DNA of 64,000 bases, taken from positions 1 to 64,000 of the forward strand of contig CAVGBO010000013.1 of the NCBI GenBank assembly GCA_963627465.1, written 5' to 3'. The notes beneath the pieces were generated by a model. The model searched no databases, was not told where the DNA came from, and saw only the letters and a program-made list of their open reading frames with translations. The first letter of the stretch is position 1; every line of letters starts with the position of its first letter. This document shows positions 15,116 to 23,820 of this stretch, piece by piece. A program made the position numbers and the translations under genes. The DNA comes from CAKUFA01 sp963627465 (GTDB lineage Bacteria; Bacillota; Clostridia; Christensenellales; Aristaeellaceae).

Positions 15116-15955
15116 TTAGTTCAGGGCAGACCAGTCAGTCACTTCGCCGACAAAGATCTGGCGAATCTGTTCAATGGTCAGGTTTTCCACAGCGTTGTTG
15201 GTGTTCACAATCACTGCGATGCCGTCCTGGCAGATGGTGATGCCGGTGAGGGTTTCCTTTTCGGAATCCTTCAGTTCACGGGAAGCCATGCCGATGTCGA
15301 AGGTGCCGTCAGCGGCCTTGGTCATGCCGGTGGTGGAATCGCTGATCTGCACTTCGATGGTCACATCAGGGTTAGCGGTCATATAGGCTTCAGCCAGCTT
15401 CTCCATCAGGGGACCAACGGAGGAAGAACCGCCCACGACAATCTTGCCGGCCTTGGGAGCAGCAACGTACTCCTCAGCTTCCTTGGCCACATAGCCCTTA
15501 TCGGCCACGATTGCCTGTGCATCAGCACCGGCCAGCCAGTTCACAAAGTCCTGTGCAGTCTCGCTCAGGCCTTCCTTCACAGCGATGTTGAAGGGGCGAG
15601 CCAGGGCATAGGTGCCGTTCTTCACGTTCTCAGCGGTTGCTTCCACGCCTTCCACGGTAACAGCCTTCACCTTTTCATTCAGGGAGCCCAAGGAGATGTA
15701 GCCGATGGCGTTCTCATCGCTCTCCACGGTGGTCAGCACCTGTGCGGTGCCATTCTGGATGATAGCTTCCTCATAGGTGTAGTCAACCTTTTCGCCAGCC
15801 TCGTTCTTGGCCTCCACACCGGTCAGTTCGATGAAAGCACCCCGGGTGCCAGAGCCTGCCTCACGGCTGATTACCGTGATCTCACTTGCTGCGAAAGCGC
15901 TGGTGGCCGTTACAGCCATCATCAGGGACAGAGCCAAACTTGCGATCTTCTTCAT
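15116..15955 (-). CDS. pstS: Phosphate-binding protein PstS with circularly permuted lobes
   Basis: A 279-residue exported phosphate-binding protein with a signal peptide at about residues 1-23. Its segments are in permuted order relative to classical PstS. The mature protein begins with the usual second-half motif ITVISREAGSGTRGAF (residues 26-41) and runs through NAIGYISLGSLN to the usual C-terminal segment near residue 155. Only then comes the normally N-terminal VVGGSSSVGPLMEKL (173-187), IGMASREL (221-228) and finally EQIRQIFVGEVTDW (262-275). All phosphate-contacting loops are present. The start is taken at MKKIASL because AAGGAAGG lies upstream. It is transcribed divergently from pstCAB and has Pho boxes. 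Confidence 0.88.
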   Translation of the reverse strand: MKKIASLALSLMMAVTATSAFAASEITVISREAGSGTRGAFIELTGVEAKNEAGEKVDYTYEEAIIQNGTAQVLTTVESDENAIGYISLGSLNEKVKAVTVEGVEATAENVKNGTYALARPFNIAVKEGLSETAQDFVNWLAGADAQAIVADKGYVAKEAEEYVAAPKAGKIVVGGSSSVGPLMEKLAEAYMTANPDVTIEVQISDSTTGMTKAADGTFDIGMASRELKDSEKETLTGITICQDGIAVIVNTNNAVENLTIEQIRQIFVGEVTDWSALN

Positions 15956-15990
15956 TTTCGTTTCCTTCCTTTCTGTTTGGTACATGATGT

Positions 15991-16045
15991 ATTCTAGCCA
16001 TCCTGTGTAAAAAGCAAAAGCGTGCTTATGTAAAACTCATGTAAA
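15991..16045 (-). promoter_or_regulatory. pstS promoter region with Pho-box repeats
   Basis: On the minus strand two TTTACA hexamers (16045-16040 and 16034-16029) are separated by 5 bp. A further TTTACA at 16011-16006 lies near a candidate -10, TAGAAT (15996-15991). TT(A/T)ACA repeats with 5-bp spacing are the PhoP-binding pattern of Firmicutes. The -35 is weak, as expected for an activated promoter. Confidence 0.7.
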
Positions 16046-16114
16046 ATCCGCTGCGGCATGCTATCTGGACTTTATCATGTAGATATCCCGCGTCTTCGCC
16101 ATCCGGCGCAAGAT

Positions 16115-16168
16115 TTTACATAGATTTTACACATTTCCCCTTACCCTTTTACATACACGGATTACCAT
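16115..16168 (+). promoter_or_regulatory. pstC promoter region with four-unit Pho box
   Basis: TTTACA occurs at 16115, 16126 and 16148. These positions fit an 11-bp ladder whose third rung (16137-16142, CCCCTT) is degenerate. A TACCAT -10-like hexamer follows at 16163-16168. Four direct repeats at 11-bp spacing upstream of a -10 element are the classic PhoP~P activation arrangement. Confidence 0.75.
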
Positions 16169-16205
16169 ATCAGTTGTACATATCAATGAAAGGATGAAGT
16201 AACGA

Positions 16206-17075
16206 ATGCAAGCGAAAACGCATTGGAAGGAGCAGATCATGCGATGGGTCTTTGCGGCGGCGGCCTTGTTCTGCATTGCTGCGGTGCTGCTGATTTGCAT
16301 CTTCCTCTTTGCCAACGGTCTTCCGTTCTTCAGCAAATACAACCTGTGGTCGTTCCTTTCCGGAACCACCTGGGCACCCGGGGACGGGGACTCCGGCACA
16401 TACGGCATTTTGCCCATGATCTTGGGCAGCGTCTACGTCACGGCAGGAGCCCTGCTGGTGGGTGCTCCCATTGGCATCCTTGCCGGGGTCTACATGGCAC
16501 GGTTCTGCCCGAAGAAAATCGAAAAGGTACTGCAGCCTTTGATTGCCCTTATGGCAGGCGTGCCCAGCGTGGTGTACGGCTTCTTCGGCATCACTACCAT
16601 GGTGCCCATGGTGCGGAATGTTTTCGGCGGGCAGGGTATGAGCATCCTGACGGCGAGCCTGTTGCTGGGCATGATGATTCTCCCCACCATGATTCAGCTA
16701 ACCGCCAGTGCCGTGCGTGCCGTACCGGAAAGCTACTATGAGGGCAGTCTTGCACTGGGTGCAACGGATGAACGCAGCGTGTTCCGTGCTACGGTTCCGG
16801 CGGCGAAAAGCGGCATTCTGGCTGCGGTGGTGTTGTCCATCGGCCGTGCCATTGGTGAGACCATGGCGGTAGTCATGGTGGCCGGCAATCAGGCACGGAT
16901 GCCCAAGGGCATTCTGAAAGGCGTGCGCACCCTGACCAGCAACATTGTCACAGAAATGGGCTATGCCGCTGACCTGCACCGGGAAGCCCTCATTGCTACC
17001 GGCGTGGTGTTGTTTGTCTTCATCCTGCTGATTAATCTGCTGTTCTCAGCCCTGAAAAGGAGGGAAGCCCAATGA
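16206..17075 (+). CDS. pstC: Phosphate ABC transporter permease PstC
   Basis: A 289-residue permease with six predicted helices. MAGVPSVVYGFFGI near residue 115 and the EAA-type loop GSLALGATDERSVFRATVP near 182 identify PstC. The start at 16206 has AAAGGA upstream; a second ATG at 16239 also has AAGGAG, but starting there would shorten the usual cytoplasmic N-terminus. It is the first gene of the pstCAB-phoU-phoBR operon, behind a Pho box. Confidence 0.94.
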   Translation: MQAKTHWKEQIMRWVFAAAALFCIAAVLLICIFLFANGLPFFSKYNLWSFLSGTTWAPGDGDSGTYGILPMILGSVYVTAGALLVGAPIGILAGVYMARFCPKKIEKVLQPLIALMAGVPSVVYGFFGITTMVPMVRNVFGGQGMSILTASLLLGMMILPTMIQLTASAVRAVPESYYEGSLALGATDERSVFRATVPAAKSGILAAVVLSIGRAIGETMAVVMVAGNQARMPKGILKGVRTLTSNIVTEMGYAADLHREALIATGVVLFVFILLINLLFSALKRREAQ

Positions 17076-18004
17076 GCAGCCTTTGCCTGTCCAATCAGCC
17101 TGCTCCCCAGGATACTGCACCTACCAAGCCTTCCATCGGCGATCAGCTGCGACTCTTCTTCAAGAAAGAAAAGAATCGGCTGATCCGGCACCCCTTCAGT
17201 GCCCTGGTGCGGATTCTATGCCGCCTAGCCATGATCATCACCCTCTTCTCCTTGCTGTACTTGATTGGTGACATTTTGGTGAAGGGCATCCCCAACCTGA
17301 AGCCGGAGCTGTTTTCCCTGAACTTTACCACGGAGAACCAGAGCATGCTGCCTTCCCTGATCAATACGCTGATCATTACCGCCTTGGCACTGCTTGTATC
17401 TATCCCCCTGGGCATCGGCGGTGCCATCTATCTGGCAGAGTACGCCAAGCGGAACAGCGTCATGGTGCGGCTGATCCGCATCACGGCAGAGACACTAAGC
17501 GGCATTCCCAGCATCATTTACGGCCTCTTCGGCATGATGTTCTTCGTGAATGCCCTGTCTCTGAAGCTATCCCTGCTCTCCGGGGCTCTGACGCTGGCAC
17601 TGATGGTGCTGCCCCTGATTCTGCGAACCACAGAGGAAGCCTTGCTTTCCGTGCCAGACAGCTATCGAGAAGGTTCCTTCGGTCTGGGGGCAGGCAAGCT
17701 GCGCACAGTCATGAAAATTGTTCTTCCTCCTGCCATGCCGGGCATCCTCTCCGGCATTGTGCTGGCCATTGGCCGTATCGTAGGCGAAACAGCCGCCCTG
17801 CTGTACACCACCGGCACGGTAGCCAAGCTGCCGGAAAACATTCTTTCCTCCGGCCGCACCCTTTCCCTGCACATGTACGTACTTTCCGGCGAAGGACTGT
17901 ACATTGGTGAAGCCTACGCCACCGCCGTTATTCTACTGCTGTTCGTGCTTGGCATGAACGGACTGTCCACCCTGATTTCCAAGAAGATCGGAGGCAAAGC
18001 ATGA
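17072..18004 (+). CDS. pstA: Phosphate ABC transporter permease PstA
   Basis: A 310-residue permease with an N-terminal cytoplasmic extension of about 40 residues. Six helices follow, with the signature SGIPSIIYGLFGMMFF near residue 146 and the EAA loop EGSFGLGAGKLRTVMKIVLP near 198. It overlaps pstC by 4 bp (ATGA) and pstB by 4 bp, so the transporter is translationally coupled. Confidence 0.94.
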   Translation: MSSLCLSNQPAPQDTAPTKPSIGDQLRLFFKKEKNRLIRHPFSALVRILCRLAMIITLFSLLYLIGDILVKGIPNLKPELFSLNFTTENQSMLPSLINTLIITALALLVSIPLGIGGAIYLAEYAKRNSVMVRLIRITAETLSGIPSIIYGLFGMMFFVNALSLKLSLLSGALTLALMVLPLILRTTEEALLSVPDSYREGSFGLGAGKLRTVMKIVLPPAMPGILSGIVLAIGRIVGETAALLYTTGTVAKLPENILSSGRTLSLHMYVLSGEGLYIGEAYATAVILLLFVLGMNGLSTLISKKIGGKA

Positions 18005-18753
18005 ACGCGAAAATTGCCATTAAGGATCTGAACCTGTACTATGGTTCCTTCCATGCCCTGAAGGGCATCAACTTGGACATTGCCGAAAAGGAAATCACCG
18101 CCTTCATCGGTCCTTCCGGCTGCGGCAAATCCACCCTGCTGAAAACCCTGAACCGGATGAACGACTTGGTTCCTGATTGCCGGGTAACAGGAAAAGTTAC
18201 CTTGGACGGCGAAGATATTTACGGCGATATGGATGTGAACCTCCTGCGCCGCCGGGTTGGCATGGTCTTCCAGAAGCCGAACCCCTTCCCCATGAGTGTG
18301 TATGACAACATCGCCTATGGTCCCCGTACCCACGGTGTGCACAAGAAATCACAGTTGGATGAGCTGGTGGAAACCTCCCTGCGGGATGCCGCCATCTGGG
18401 ATGAATTGAAGGATCGACTGAACAAGAGTGCTCTCGGTCTTTCCGGCGGTCAGCAGCAGCGGCTGTGTATCGCCCGCGCCCTAGCGGTAAAGCCGGAAGT
18501 GCTGCTGATGGACGAGCCCACCAGCGCACTGGATCCTATTTCCACCTCCAAGATCGAGGAGCTTTGCTTGCAGCTGAAGGGACAATACACCATTGCCATT
18601 GTGACCCACAACATGCAGCAGGCCGTGCGAATCAGCGATGTGACCGCTTTCTTCCTCTTAGGCGACATGGTGGAGGTTGGAGAAACAGGCAAGCTGTTCT
18701 CCATGCCGAAGGATAAGCGAACAGAAGATTACATTACAGGGAGGTTCGGCTAA
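18001..18753 (+). CDS. pstB: Phosphate ABC transporter ATPase PstB
   Basis: A 250-residue ATPase with Walker A GPSGCGKST near residue 38, the PstB-specific LKTLNRMNDL, signature LSGGQQQRLCIARAL, Walker B VLLMDEPTSALDP and H-loop THNMQQAVR. The length is standard. It drives high-affinity phosphate import with PstSCA and couples to PhoU signalling. Confidence 0.95.
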   Translation: MNAKIAIKDLNLYYGSFHALKGINLDIAEKEITAFIGPSGCGKSTLLKTLNRMNDLVPDCRVTGKVTLDGEDIYGDMDVNLLRRRVGMVFQKPNPFPMSVYDNIAYGPRTHGVHKKSQLDELVETSLRDAAIWDELKDRLNKSALGLSGGQQQRLCIARALAVKPEVLLMDEPTSALDPISTSKIEELCLQLKGQYTIAIVTHNMQQAVRISDVTAFFLLGDMVEVGETGKLFSMPKDKRTEDYITGRFG

Positions 18754-19403
18754 TGAGAAGGCATTTTGATGAACAAATCGAATCCCTTAATCGTGGGATG
18801 ATTGAAATGGGTGCTTTGGTGGAGCAGACCATTGAGGATGCCTGCGATGCACTGCGCACGGCAGACCTGGACAAGGCACGCATGGTAATGAACGGCGACC
18901 ATCGAGTGGATCACAAGGAGCGAGAAATTGAAACCCTGTGCCTGCATCTTCTGCTGCAGCAGCAGCCTGTGGCACGGGATCTTCGGCTCATTTCCGCCGC
19001 CATGAAAATGATCACCGACATGGAGCGCATCGGCGACCAGGCAGCGGACATCAGCGAAATTGTCACCATGATGGATCTGTCCAAGCCCCGGCCTGACCAT
19101 TTCCGTCCCATGGCGAAGGATGCCATCAACATGGTGCACCGTGCCATTGACGCCTTTGTTAACCGGGACACCGCCTTGGCTGAGGAAGTCATTGCCGCCG
19201 ATGATGCGGTAGATGAAGCCTTCCTCCGGGTCAAGACGGAGCTGGTTGCCATGCTGAACGATCACCCCGGTCTGTCTCAGGAAGTGCTGGATCTGCTGAT
19301 GATCGCCAAGTACTTTGAGCGTATTGCCGACCATGCGGTGAACATTGCCGAGTGGGTGGTGTATGCGGTCACCGGGTTCTATAAAGGAGAAGAATTGCAA
19401 TGA
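18753..19403 (+). CDS. phoU: Phosphate signalling protein PhoU
   Basis: A 216-residue all-helical protein with two PhoU repeats. Each carries an E/DxxxD metal-binding type motif: MERIGDQAADI near residue 90 and FERIADHAVNIAEW near 189. It connects the Pst transporter to the PhoR kinase and represses the regulon when phosphate is plentiful. It overlaps pstB by 1 bp (TAATG) and phoB by 4 bp. Confidence 0.94.
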   Translation: MRRHFDEQIESLNRGMIEMGALVEQTIEDACDALRTADLDKARMVMNGDHRVDHKEREIETLCLHLLLQQQPVARDLRLISAAMKMITDMERIGDQAADISEIVTMMDLSKPRPDHFRPMAKDAINMVHRAIDAFVNRDTALAEEVIAADDAVDEAFLRVKTELVAMLNDHPGLSQEVLDLLMIAKYFERIADHAVNIAEWVVYAVTGFYKGEELQ

Positions 19404-20077
19404 TCCACGTGGTGGAAGATGATGCCGGCGTTCGGGAGCTGGAGCTTTATGCCCTGCGGCAGGCCGGCTTTGAGGCAGAAGGTTTTGCGGAACCCTCTGC
19501 CTTCCGTCAGGCACTGCAAAAGACCATTCCCCAGCTGGTGCTGCTGGATGTGATGCTGCCGGAAGAAGATGGTGTCAGTCTGCTTCGCTTTATCCGCAGA
19601 GAGGCGCACCTGCACAAGGTGCCTGTCATCCTTGTAACCGCACGGGATGCGGAAATGGACAAGGTGCGCGGACTGGATGAAGGTGCGGACGACTACCTGA
19701 CCAAGCCTTTCGGGGTTATGGAGCTGCTGGCACGGGTGCGTGCACTCCTTCGCCGCTCTTCCGATGTGGCTACAGAAGACATCATCTGCTTGGACGGCAT
19801 TGAGCTGGATCGTGCCCGGCACCGGGTACTTGCTGACGGCACACCCGTGATCCTGACCAACATGGAGTTTCAGCTGCTGGATTATTTCCTGACCCATGCC
19901 GGGACGGTGATCACCAGAGAAAAGCTGCTGGATCGCGTATGGGGCACCGTCTATGCCGGGGACACCCGCACAGTGGACGTACACATCCGCTCCCTGCGGC
20001 AGAAGCTTGGCAACAGCGGCAGTCACATCGTCACCATTCGAAGCGTTGGCTACAAGTTGGAGGATGACCATGCGTAA
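19400..20077 (+). CDS. phoB: PhoB/PhoP-type OmpR-family response regulator
   Basis: A 225-residue regulator. The receiver domain has the acidic pair near residues 7-8, phospho-acceptor Asp50 in LLDVMLPEEDG and Lys near 101 in DYLTKPFG. The winged-helix DNA-binding domain from about residue 130 ends with VDVHIRSLRQKLG and the VGYKLED strand. In this operon it is the phosphate regulator that would bind the TTTACA repeats upstream of pstS and pstC. Confidence 0.94.
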   Translation: MIHVVEDDAGVRELELYALRQAGFEAEGFAEPSAFRQALQKTIPQLVLLDVMLPEEDGVSLLRFIRREAHLHKVPVILVTARDAEMDKVRGLDEGADDYLTKPFGVMELLARVRALLRRSSDVATEDIICLDGIELDRARHRVLADGTPVILTNMEFQLLDYFLTHAGTVITREKLLDRVWGTVYAGDTRTVDVHIRSLRQKLGNSGSHIVTIRSVGYKLEDDHA

Positions 20078-21695
20078 GAAGCTTTTTTCCTGCCTAACCC
20101 TGTGTGCCCTGTGCACGGCGGTGCTGATGAGCATTCTGGTCATCAGCGGCATGTATCTCTACACAGAAAAACAGCTGAAGTCCACCCTAACCAATCTGTC
20201 GGACACCCTGTCCGCCCAGCTGAATGCCGCTGACAGCCCTGCCCAGCTGCTGGAAAGCGGCGTGTATGCCCAGCGGGTAACGCTGATTGATGCGGAGGGC
20301 AATGTACTCTACGACAGCCGCCACGATAACCAAAGCATGGTCAATCACCTGCAGCGGGAGGAAATTGCCGATGCCCTTGCCTCCGGATCCGGCTGGGCCA
20401 CCCGAGCATCCGACACCATGGGTGAAAACAGCATCTACTTTGCCCGGAAGCTGAATAACGGCAGCGTTCTTCGTGTGGCCGGTACGCAAAAAACCGTGCT
20501 GAGCACCGTCAGCGGCGTTGCCCTGTGGCTGCTTGCAGGCGTCATCCTGTGCGTAGTGCTGGCCATGCTGATTTCCCGCGGGGTAACCAATCGGATGGTG
20601 AAGCCCATTAACGCCATCGACCTGGATCATCCCATGGACAGCGACACCTATGAGGAGCTGTCTCCCATGCTCCGCCGTATGGAGCAGCAGAATCACCGCA
20701 TTGCGGAGCAAATGGCAGACCTGACTGCCCAGCGTGCCGAGCTGGATGCGGTGCTGGACGGCATGAAGGAAGGCCTTGTTATTCTGGATCCCAAATCCTG
20801 CGTGCTTTCCATGAATCCGGCTGCCCGACGTTTTCTGGGGGTTCACGGTGATCCCATCGGCCGTCCCATGATCGCCGTCAGCCGCCAACAGGTATTGCTG
20901 GACTTGCTGAATGCCGGTCAGGGAGAAGGAGAACTCCGTGCAGACAACAAAACGCTCCGTGTTTCCTTAAGCCCAGTGAACGGCGAAGGAACCGTGATCC
21001 TCTTCCAGGATGTTACCGCCGCCCGTGCCGCAGAGGAAAGCCGCCGGCAATTCTCCGCCAATGTATCCCACGAGCTTCGCACGCCGCTAACCACCATCAG
21101 CGGCTATGCGGAAATGCTGGCTTCCGGCCTTGCCAATCCTGCCGATGCAGGACAGCTTGGCAGCAAAATACAGCAGGAAAGCTGCCGGCTCTTGTCCCTC
21201 ATCGAGGATATTCTCCGGCTGTCCCGGCTGGATGAAGGCATTTCCCAGGAAATGAAGCCGGTGGAGCTTTCCGCTCTTGCCCAGGACTGCGTGGAAAAGC
21301 TGCAAGACACTGCCACACATGCCCATGTGACCATTGTTACCGATTGTAAGCCTGCCTGGGTCAAGGGAGACGCTTCCCTGCTGACGGAAATGATCACCAA
21401 TGTTGTGGAAAACGGCATCAAGTACAACAAGGCCGAGGGCTCCGTTACGGTAGAGACAGGCATCAACGACAATCATCCTTTCATTCGAGTGAAGGACACA
21501 GGCGTCGGCATCCCGGAAGAACATCAAGCCCATGTGTTTGAACGTTTCTACCGGGTGGACAAAAGCCGCAGCAAGCAAACCGGCGGCACCGGCTTGGGGT
21601 TGTCCATTGTGAAGCACGGTGCCCAGCTGCATCACGCCTCTATCACTCTGCACAGCCAGCCTAATGTAGGCACGGAGATTACCATCACGTTCTGA
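20070..21695 (+). CDS. phoR: PhoR-type sensor histidine kinase
   Basis: A 541-residue kinase. TTGGAGG abuts an ATG at 20064, so the next ATG (20070) is the better start; it overlaps phoB by 8 bp. TM1 is at residues 8-30, an extracytoplasmic sensor of about 120 residues follows, and TM2 is near 150-172. Next come a linker coiled coil, a PAS domain (AVLDGMKEGLVILDP), HisKA with His334 in NVSHELRTPLTT, and HATPase with the N box (NVVENGIKYN) and G boxes (DTGVGIPEE, GGTGLGLSI). Together with phoB it is the phosphate two-component system. Two hairpins follow its stop. Confidence 0.93.
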   Translation: MRKKLFSCLTLCALCTAVLMSILVISGMYLYTEKQLKSTLTNLSDTLSAQLNAADSPAQLLESGVYAQRVTLIDAEGNVLYDSRHDNQSMVNHLQREEIADALASGSGWATRASDTMGENSIYFARKLNNGSVLRVAGTQKTVLSTVSGVALWLLAGVILCVVLAMLISRGVTNRMVKPINAIDLDHPMDSDTYEELSPMLRRMEQQNHRIAEQMADLTAQRAELDAVLDGMKEGLVILDPKSCVLSMNPAARRFLGVHGDPIGRPMIAVSRQQVLLDLLNAGQGEGELRADNKTLRVSLSPVNGEGTVILFQDVTAARAAEESRRQFSANVSHELRTPLTTISGYAEMLASGLANPADAGQLGSKIQQESCRLLSLIEDILRLSRLDEGISQEMKPVELSALAQDCVEKLQDTATHAHVTIVTDCKPAWVKGDASLLTEMITNVVENGIKYNKAEGSVTVETGINDNHPFIRVKDTGVGIPEEHQAHVFERFYRVDKSRSKQTGGTGLGLSIVKHGAQLHHASITLHSQPNVGTEITITF

Positions 21696-21712
21696 TCTTC
21701 TTTCCACTGTGA

Positions 21713-21795
21713 AAGCCCTGCATCCAATCATGATGCAGGGCTTCTTGCTGTCAAAAACATTCGCCGGTCGAATTGCTCCGACCGGCGAACTTTTT
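21713..21795. terminator. Double terminator between phoR and ntpD
   Basis: The first hairpin pairs AAGCCCTGCATC (21713-21724) with GATGCAGGGCTT (21732-21743). The second pairs TTCGCCGGTCG (21760-21770) with CGACCGGCGAA (21779-21789) and is followed by CTTTTT. On the minus strand the second stem is followed by TGTTTTTG, so it also serves the converging V-ATPase operon. Confidence 0.85.
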
Positions 21796-22435
21796 ATGCG
21801 TCCCGCTGTGCCATCATGTCCTTCACCTTCATCAGGCGAGTGGTGGCACCACGTTCGTTTTCTTCCAGCTTCATGGAGATTTCCCGAATGGTAGCCTCGA
21901 ACTGAGGAATCATCACGTATTCCAGTGCGTTCACACGGCGGCGTGTTTTCTCAATTTCGTCAGCCAGCATATCGCAGGTCTTCTCGATTTCCGCAAGGCG
22001 CACCATCTTGGGCAGCAAATCCGCCAAAGTGGCAATGGCGCCGTCCAGCTGAGAAGATGTTTCCGCAAAGCCGTAGGCCTGTACGGTCTCCTCCAAGGAA
22101 GCTTCATTGACTTGAATGGTTGGCACGTGCACGGAGAGGATGTTCTTCGTGCCCAGCTCCAACTGAGCCTGCCGGGCAGGATACAGCACAGCTTCTTCCA
22201 GTGCCTGAGGATCCATGACAGCCCGTGCCATGGCAAAATCCTTCAATGCGCCGGACAGCTCCTGCTCCACCTCCTGCCGCAGGGTGTAGTTTTCACGGAT
22301 AATGAGGATGAACTGGCGAACCATTTCATCCCGCTTATCCTTGAGCAGCTTATGTCCGCGGGTGGCGGTGACAAGGCGCTTCTTGATGCGGGTCAGCTCC
22401 ATCCGCGTAGGGTTTACGCGAAGTGTGGCGGGCAT
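21794..22435 (-). CDS. ntpD: V-type ATP synthase subunit D
   Basis: A 213-residue central-stalk subunit. The N-terminus PTRMELTRIKKRL and the C-terminal RRRVNALEYVMIPQFEATI segment are hallmarks of subunit D, an antiparallel coiled coil that rotates inside the A3B3 hexamer. It is the last gene of the operon and overlaps subunit B by 1 bp. Confidence 0.95.
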   Translation of the reverse strand: MPATLRVNPTRMELTRIKKRLVTATRGHKLLKDKRDEMVRQFILIIRENYTLRQEVEQELSGALKDFAMARAVMDPQALEEAVLYPARQAQLELGTKNILSVHVPTIQVNEASLEETVQAYGFAETSSQLDGAIATLADLLPKMVRLAEIEKTCDMLADEIEKTRRRVNALEYVMIPQFEATIREISMKLEENERGATTRLMKVKDMMAQRDA

Positions 22436-23820
22436 CAGGCACCCTCCCCTTTCTTTGGCAGATACTCATCCAGCATATCGTCACGGATACGCTTCAGCTC
22501 CGTACGAGGCAGCATGGCCAGCAGCTTCCAGCCCAGATCCAGCGTTTCCTCAATGGAACGGTTGGTGTTGTATCCCTGTGCCACGTACTCCTTTTCGAAG
22601 GCATCGGCAAAGGCTGCATACAGCTTATCAATATCGGACAGTGCAGCTTCGCCCAAGATCACAGCCAGTTCCTTAGCTTCCTTGCCCCGGGAATAGGCGG
22701 CAAAGAGCTGGTTCATGGTAGCGGCATGATCCTTCCGGGTCTTGCCTGCGCCAATGCCCTTGTCCTTCAGTCGGGACAGAGACGGCATAACGTCAATGGG
22801 CGGTTCAATGCCCTTGCGGTACAGCTCACGGCTCAGGATGATCTGACCCTCGGTAATGTATCCCGTCAAGTCAGGAATGGGGTGAGTCTTATCGTCTTCC
22901 GGCATGGTCAGAATCGGGATCTGAGTAATAGATCCCTTCTTGCCTACCACACGGCCTGCCCGTTCATACATGCTGGCAAGGTCGGTGTACAGGTAGCCGG
23001 GGTAGCCGCGGCGGCCAGGAACTTCCTTGCGGGCAGCAGATACTTCACGCAGAGCTTCTGCATAGTTGGTAATATCCGTGAGGATAACCAGCACGTGCAT
23101 GTCCTTCTCATAAGCCAGATACTCTGCGGCAGTCAGTGCCATACGAGGGGTAGCGATACGTTCAATAGCCGGGTCATTGGCCAGGTTCATGAACAGCACG
23201 GCACGCTCAATAGCACCGGTGCGGCGGAAGTCGCTGATAAAGTAATCCGCTTCTTCGAAGGTAATGCCGATAGCACCGAAGACAACGGCGAACTTATCAT
23301 CCTTGCCCAGCACCTTTGCCTGACGGGCAATCTGGGTAGCCAGCTGGGCATGGGGCAGGCCGGAACCGGAGAACACAGGCAGCTTCTGACCACGTACCAA
23401 GGTGTTCAATCCGTCAATGGCGGAAATGCCGGTCTGGATAAACTCGCTGGGGTAGTCACGGGCAGCAGGGTTCAGAGGCTCGCCGTTAATGTCCATCCGC
23501 TTTTCAGGAATCAGCTCCGGGCCATCGTCCTTCGGACGACCCATGCCGTCGAACACACGTCCCAGCATATCCATGGACACGCTCAACTCAATGGAACGCC
23601 CCAGGAAGCGGGCAGAGGCATCGGAAATGCGCAGGCCGTTGGAAGATTCGAACAGCTGCACCAATGCCTTATCCCCGTTCACTTCCAGCACCTTGCCGGA
23701 GCGCTTTTCCCCGTTGCTTTGGGTGATTTCAACCAGTTCATTGTAGGTGACCCCGGAGACGCCTTCCACCAGCATCAAAGGGCCTACCACTTCTTTAATC
23801 GTATGGTATTCCTTGAGCAT
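22435..23820 (-). CDS. ntpB: V-type ATP synthase subunit B
   Basis: A 461-residue non-catalytic subunit that alternates with subunit A. It contains TGISAIDGLNTLVRGQKLPVF and SGSGLPHAQLATQIA, where the catalytic P-loop is degenerate (no GKT), as expected for B. GRRGYPGYLYTDLASMYERAG is conserved in the family. It overlaps both neighbours by 1 bp. Confidence 0.96.
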   Translation of the reverse strand: MLKEYHTIKEVVGPLMLVEGVSGVTYNELVEITQSNGEKRSGKVLEVNGDKALVQLFESSNGLRISDASARFLGRSIELSVSMDMLGRVFDGMGRPKDDGPELIPEKRMDINGEPLNPAARDYPSEFIQTGISAIDGLNTLVRGQKLPVFSGSGLPHAQLATQIARQAKVLGKDDKFAVVFGAIGITFEEADYFISDFRRTGAIERAVLFMNLANDPAIERIATPRMALTAAEYLAYEKDMHVLVILTDITNYAEALREVSAARKEVPGRRGYPGYLYTDLASMYERAGRVVGKKGSITQIPILTMPEDDKTHPIPDLTGYITEGQIILSRELYRKGIEPPIDVMPSLSRLKDKGIGAGKTRKDHAATMNQLFAAYSRGKEAKELAVILGEAALSDIDKLYAAFADAFEKEYVAQGYNTNRSIEETLDLGWKLLAMLPRTELKRIRDDMLDEYLPKKGEGA

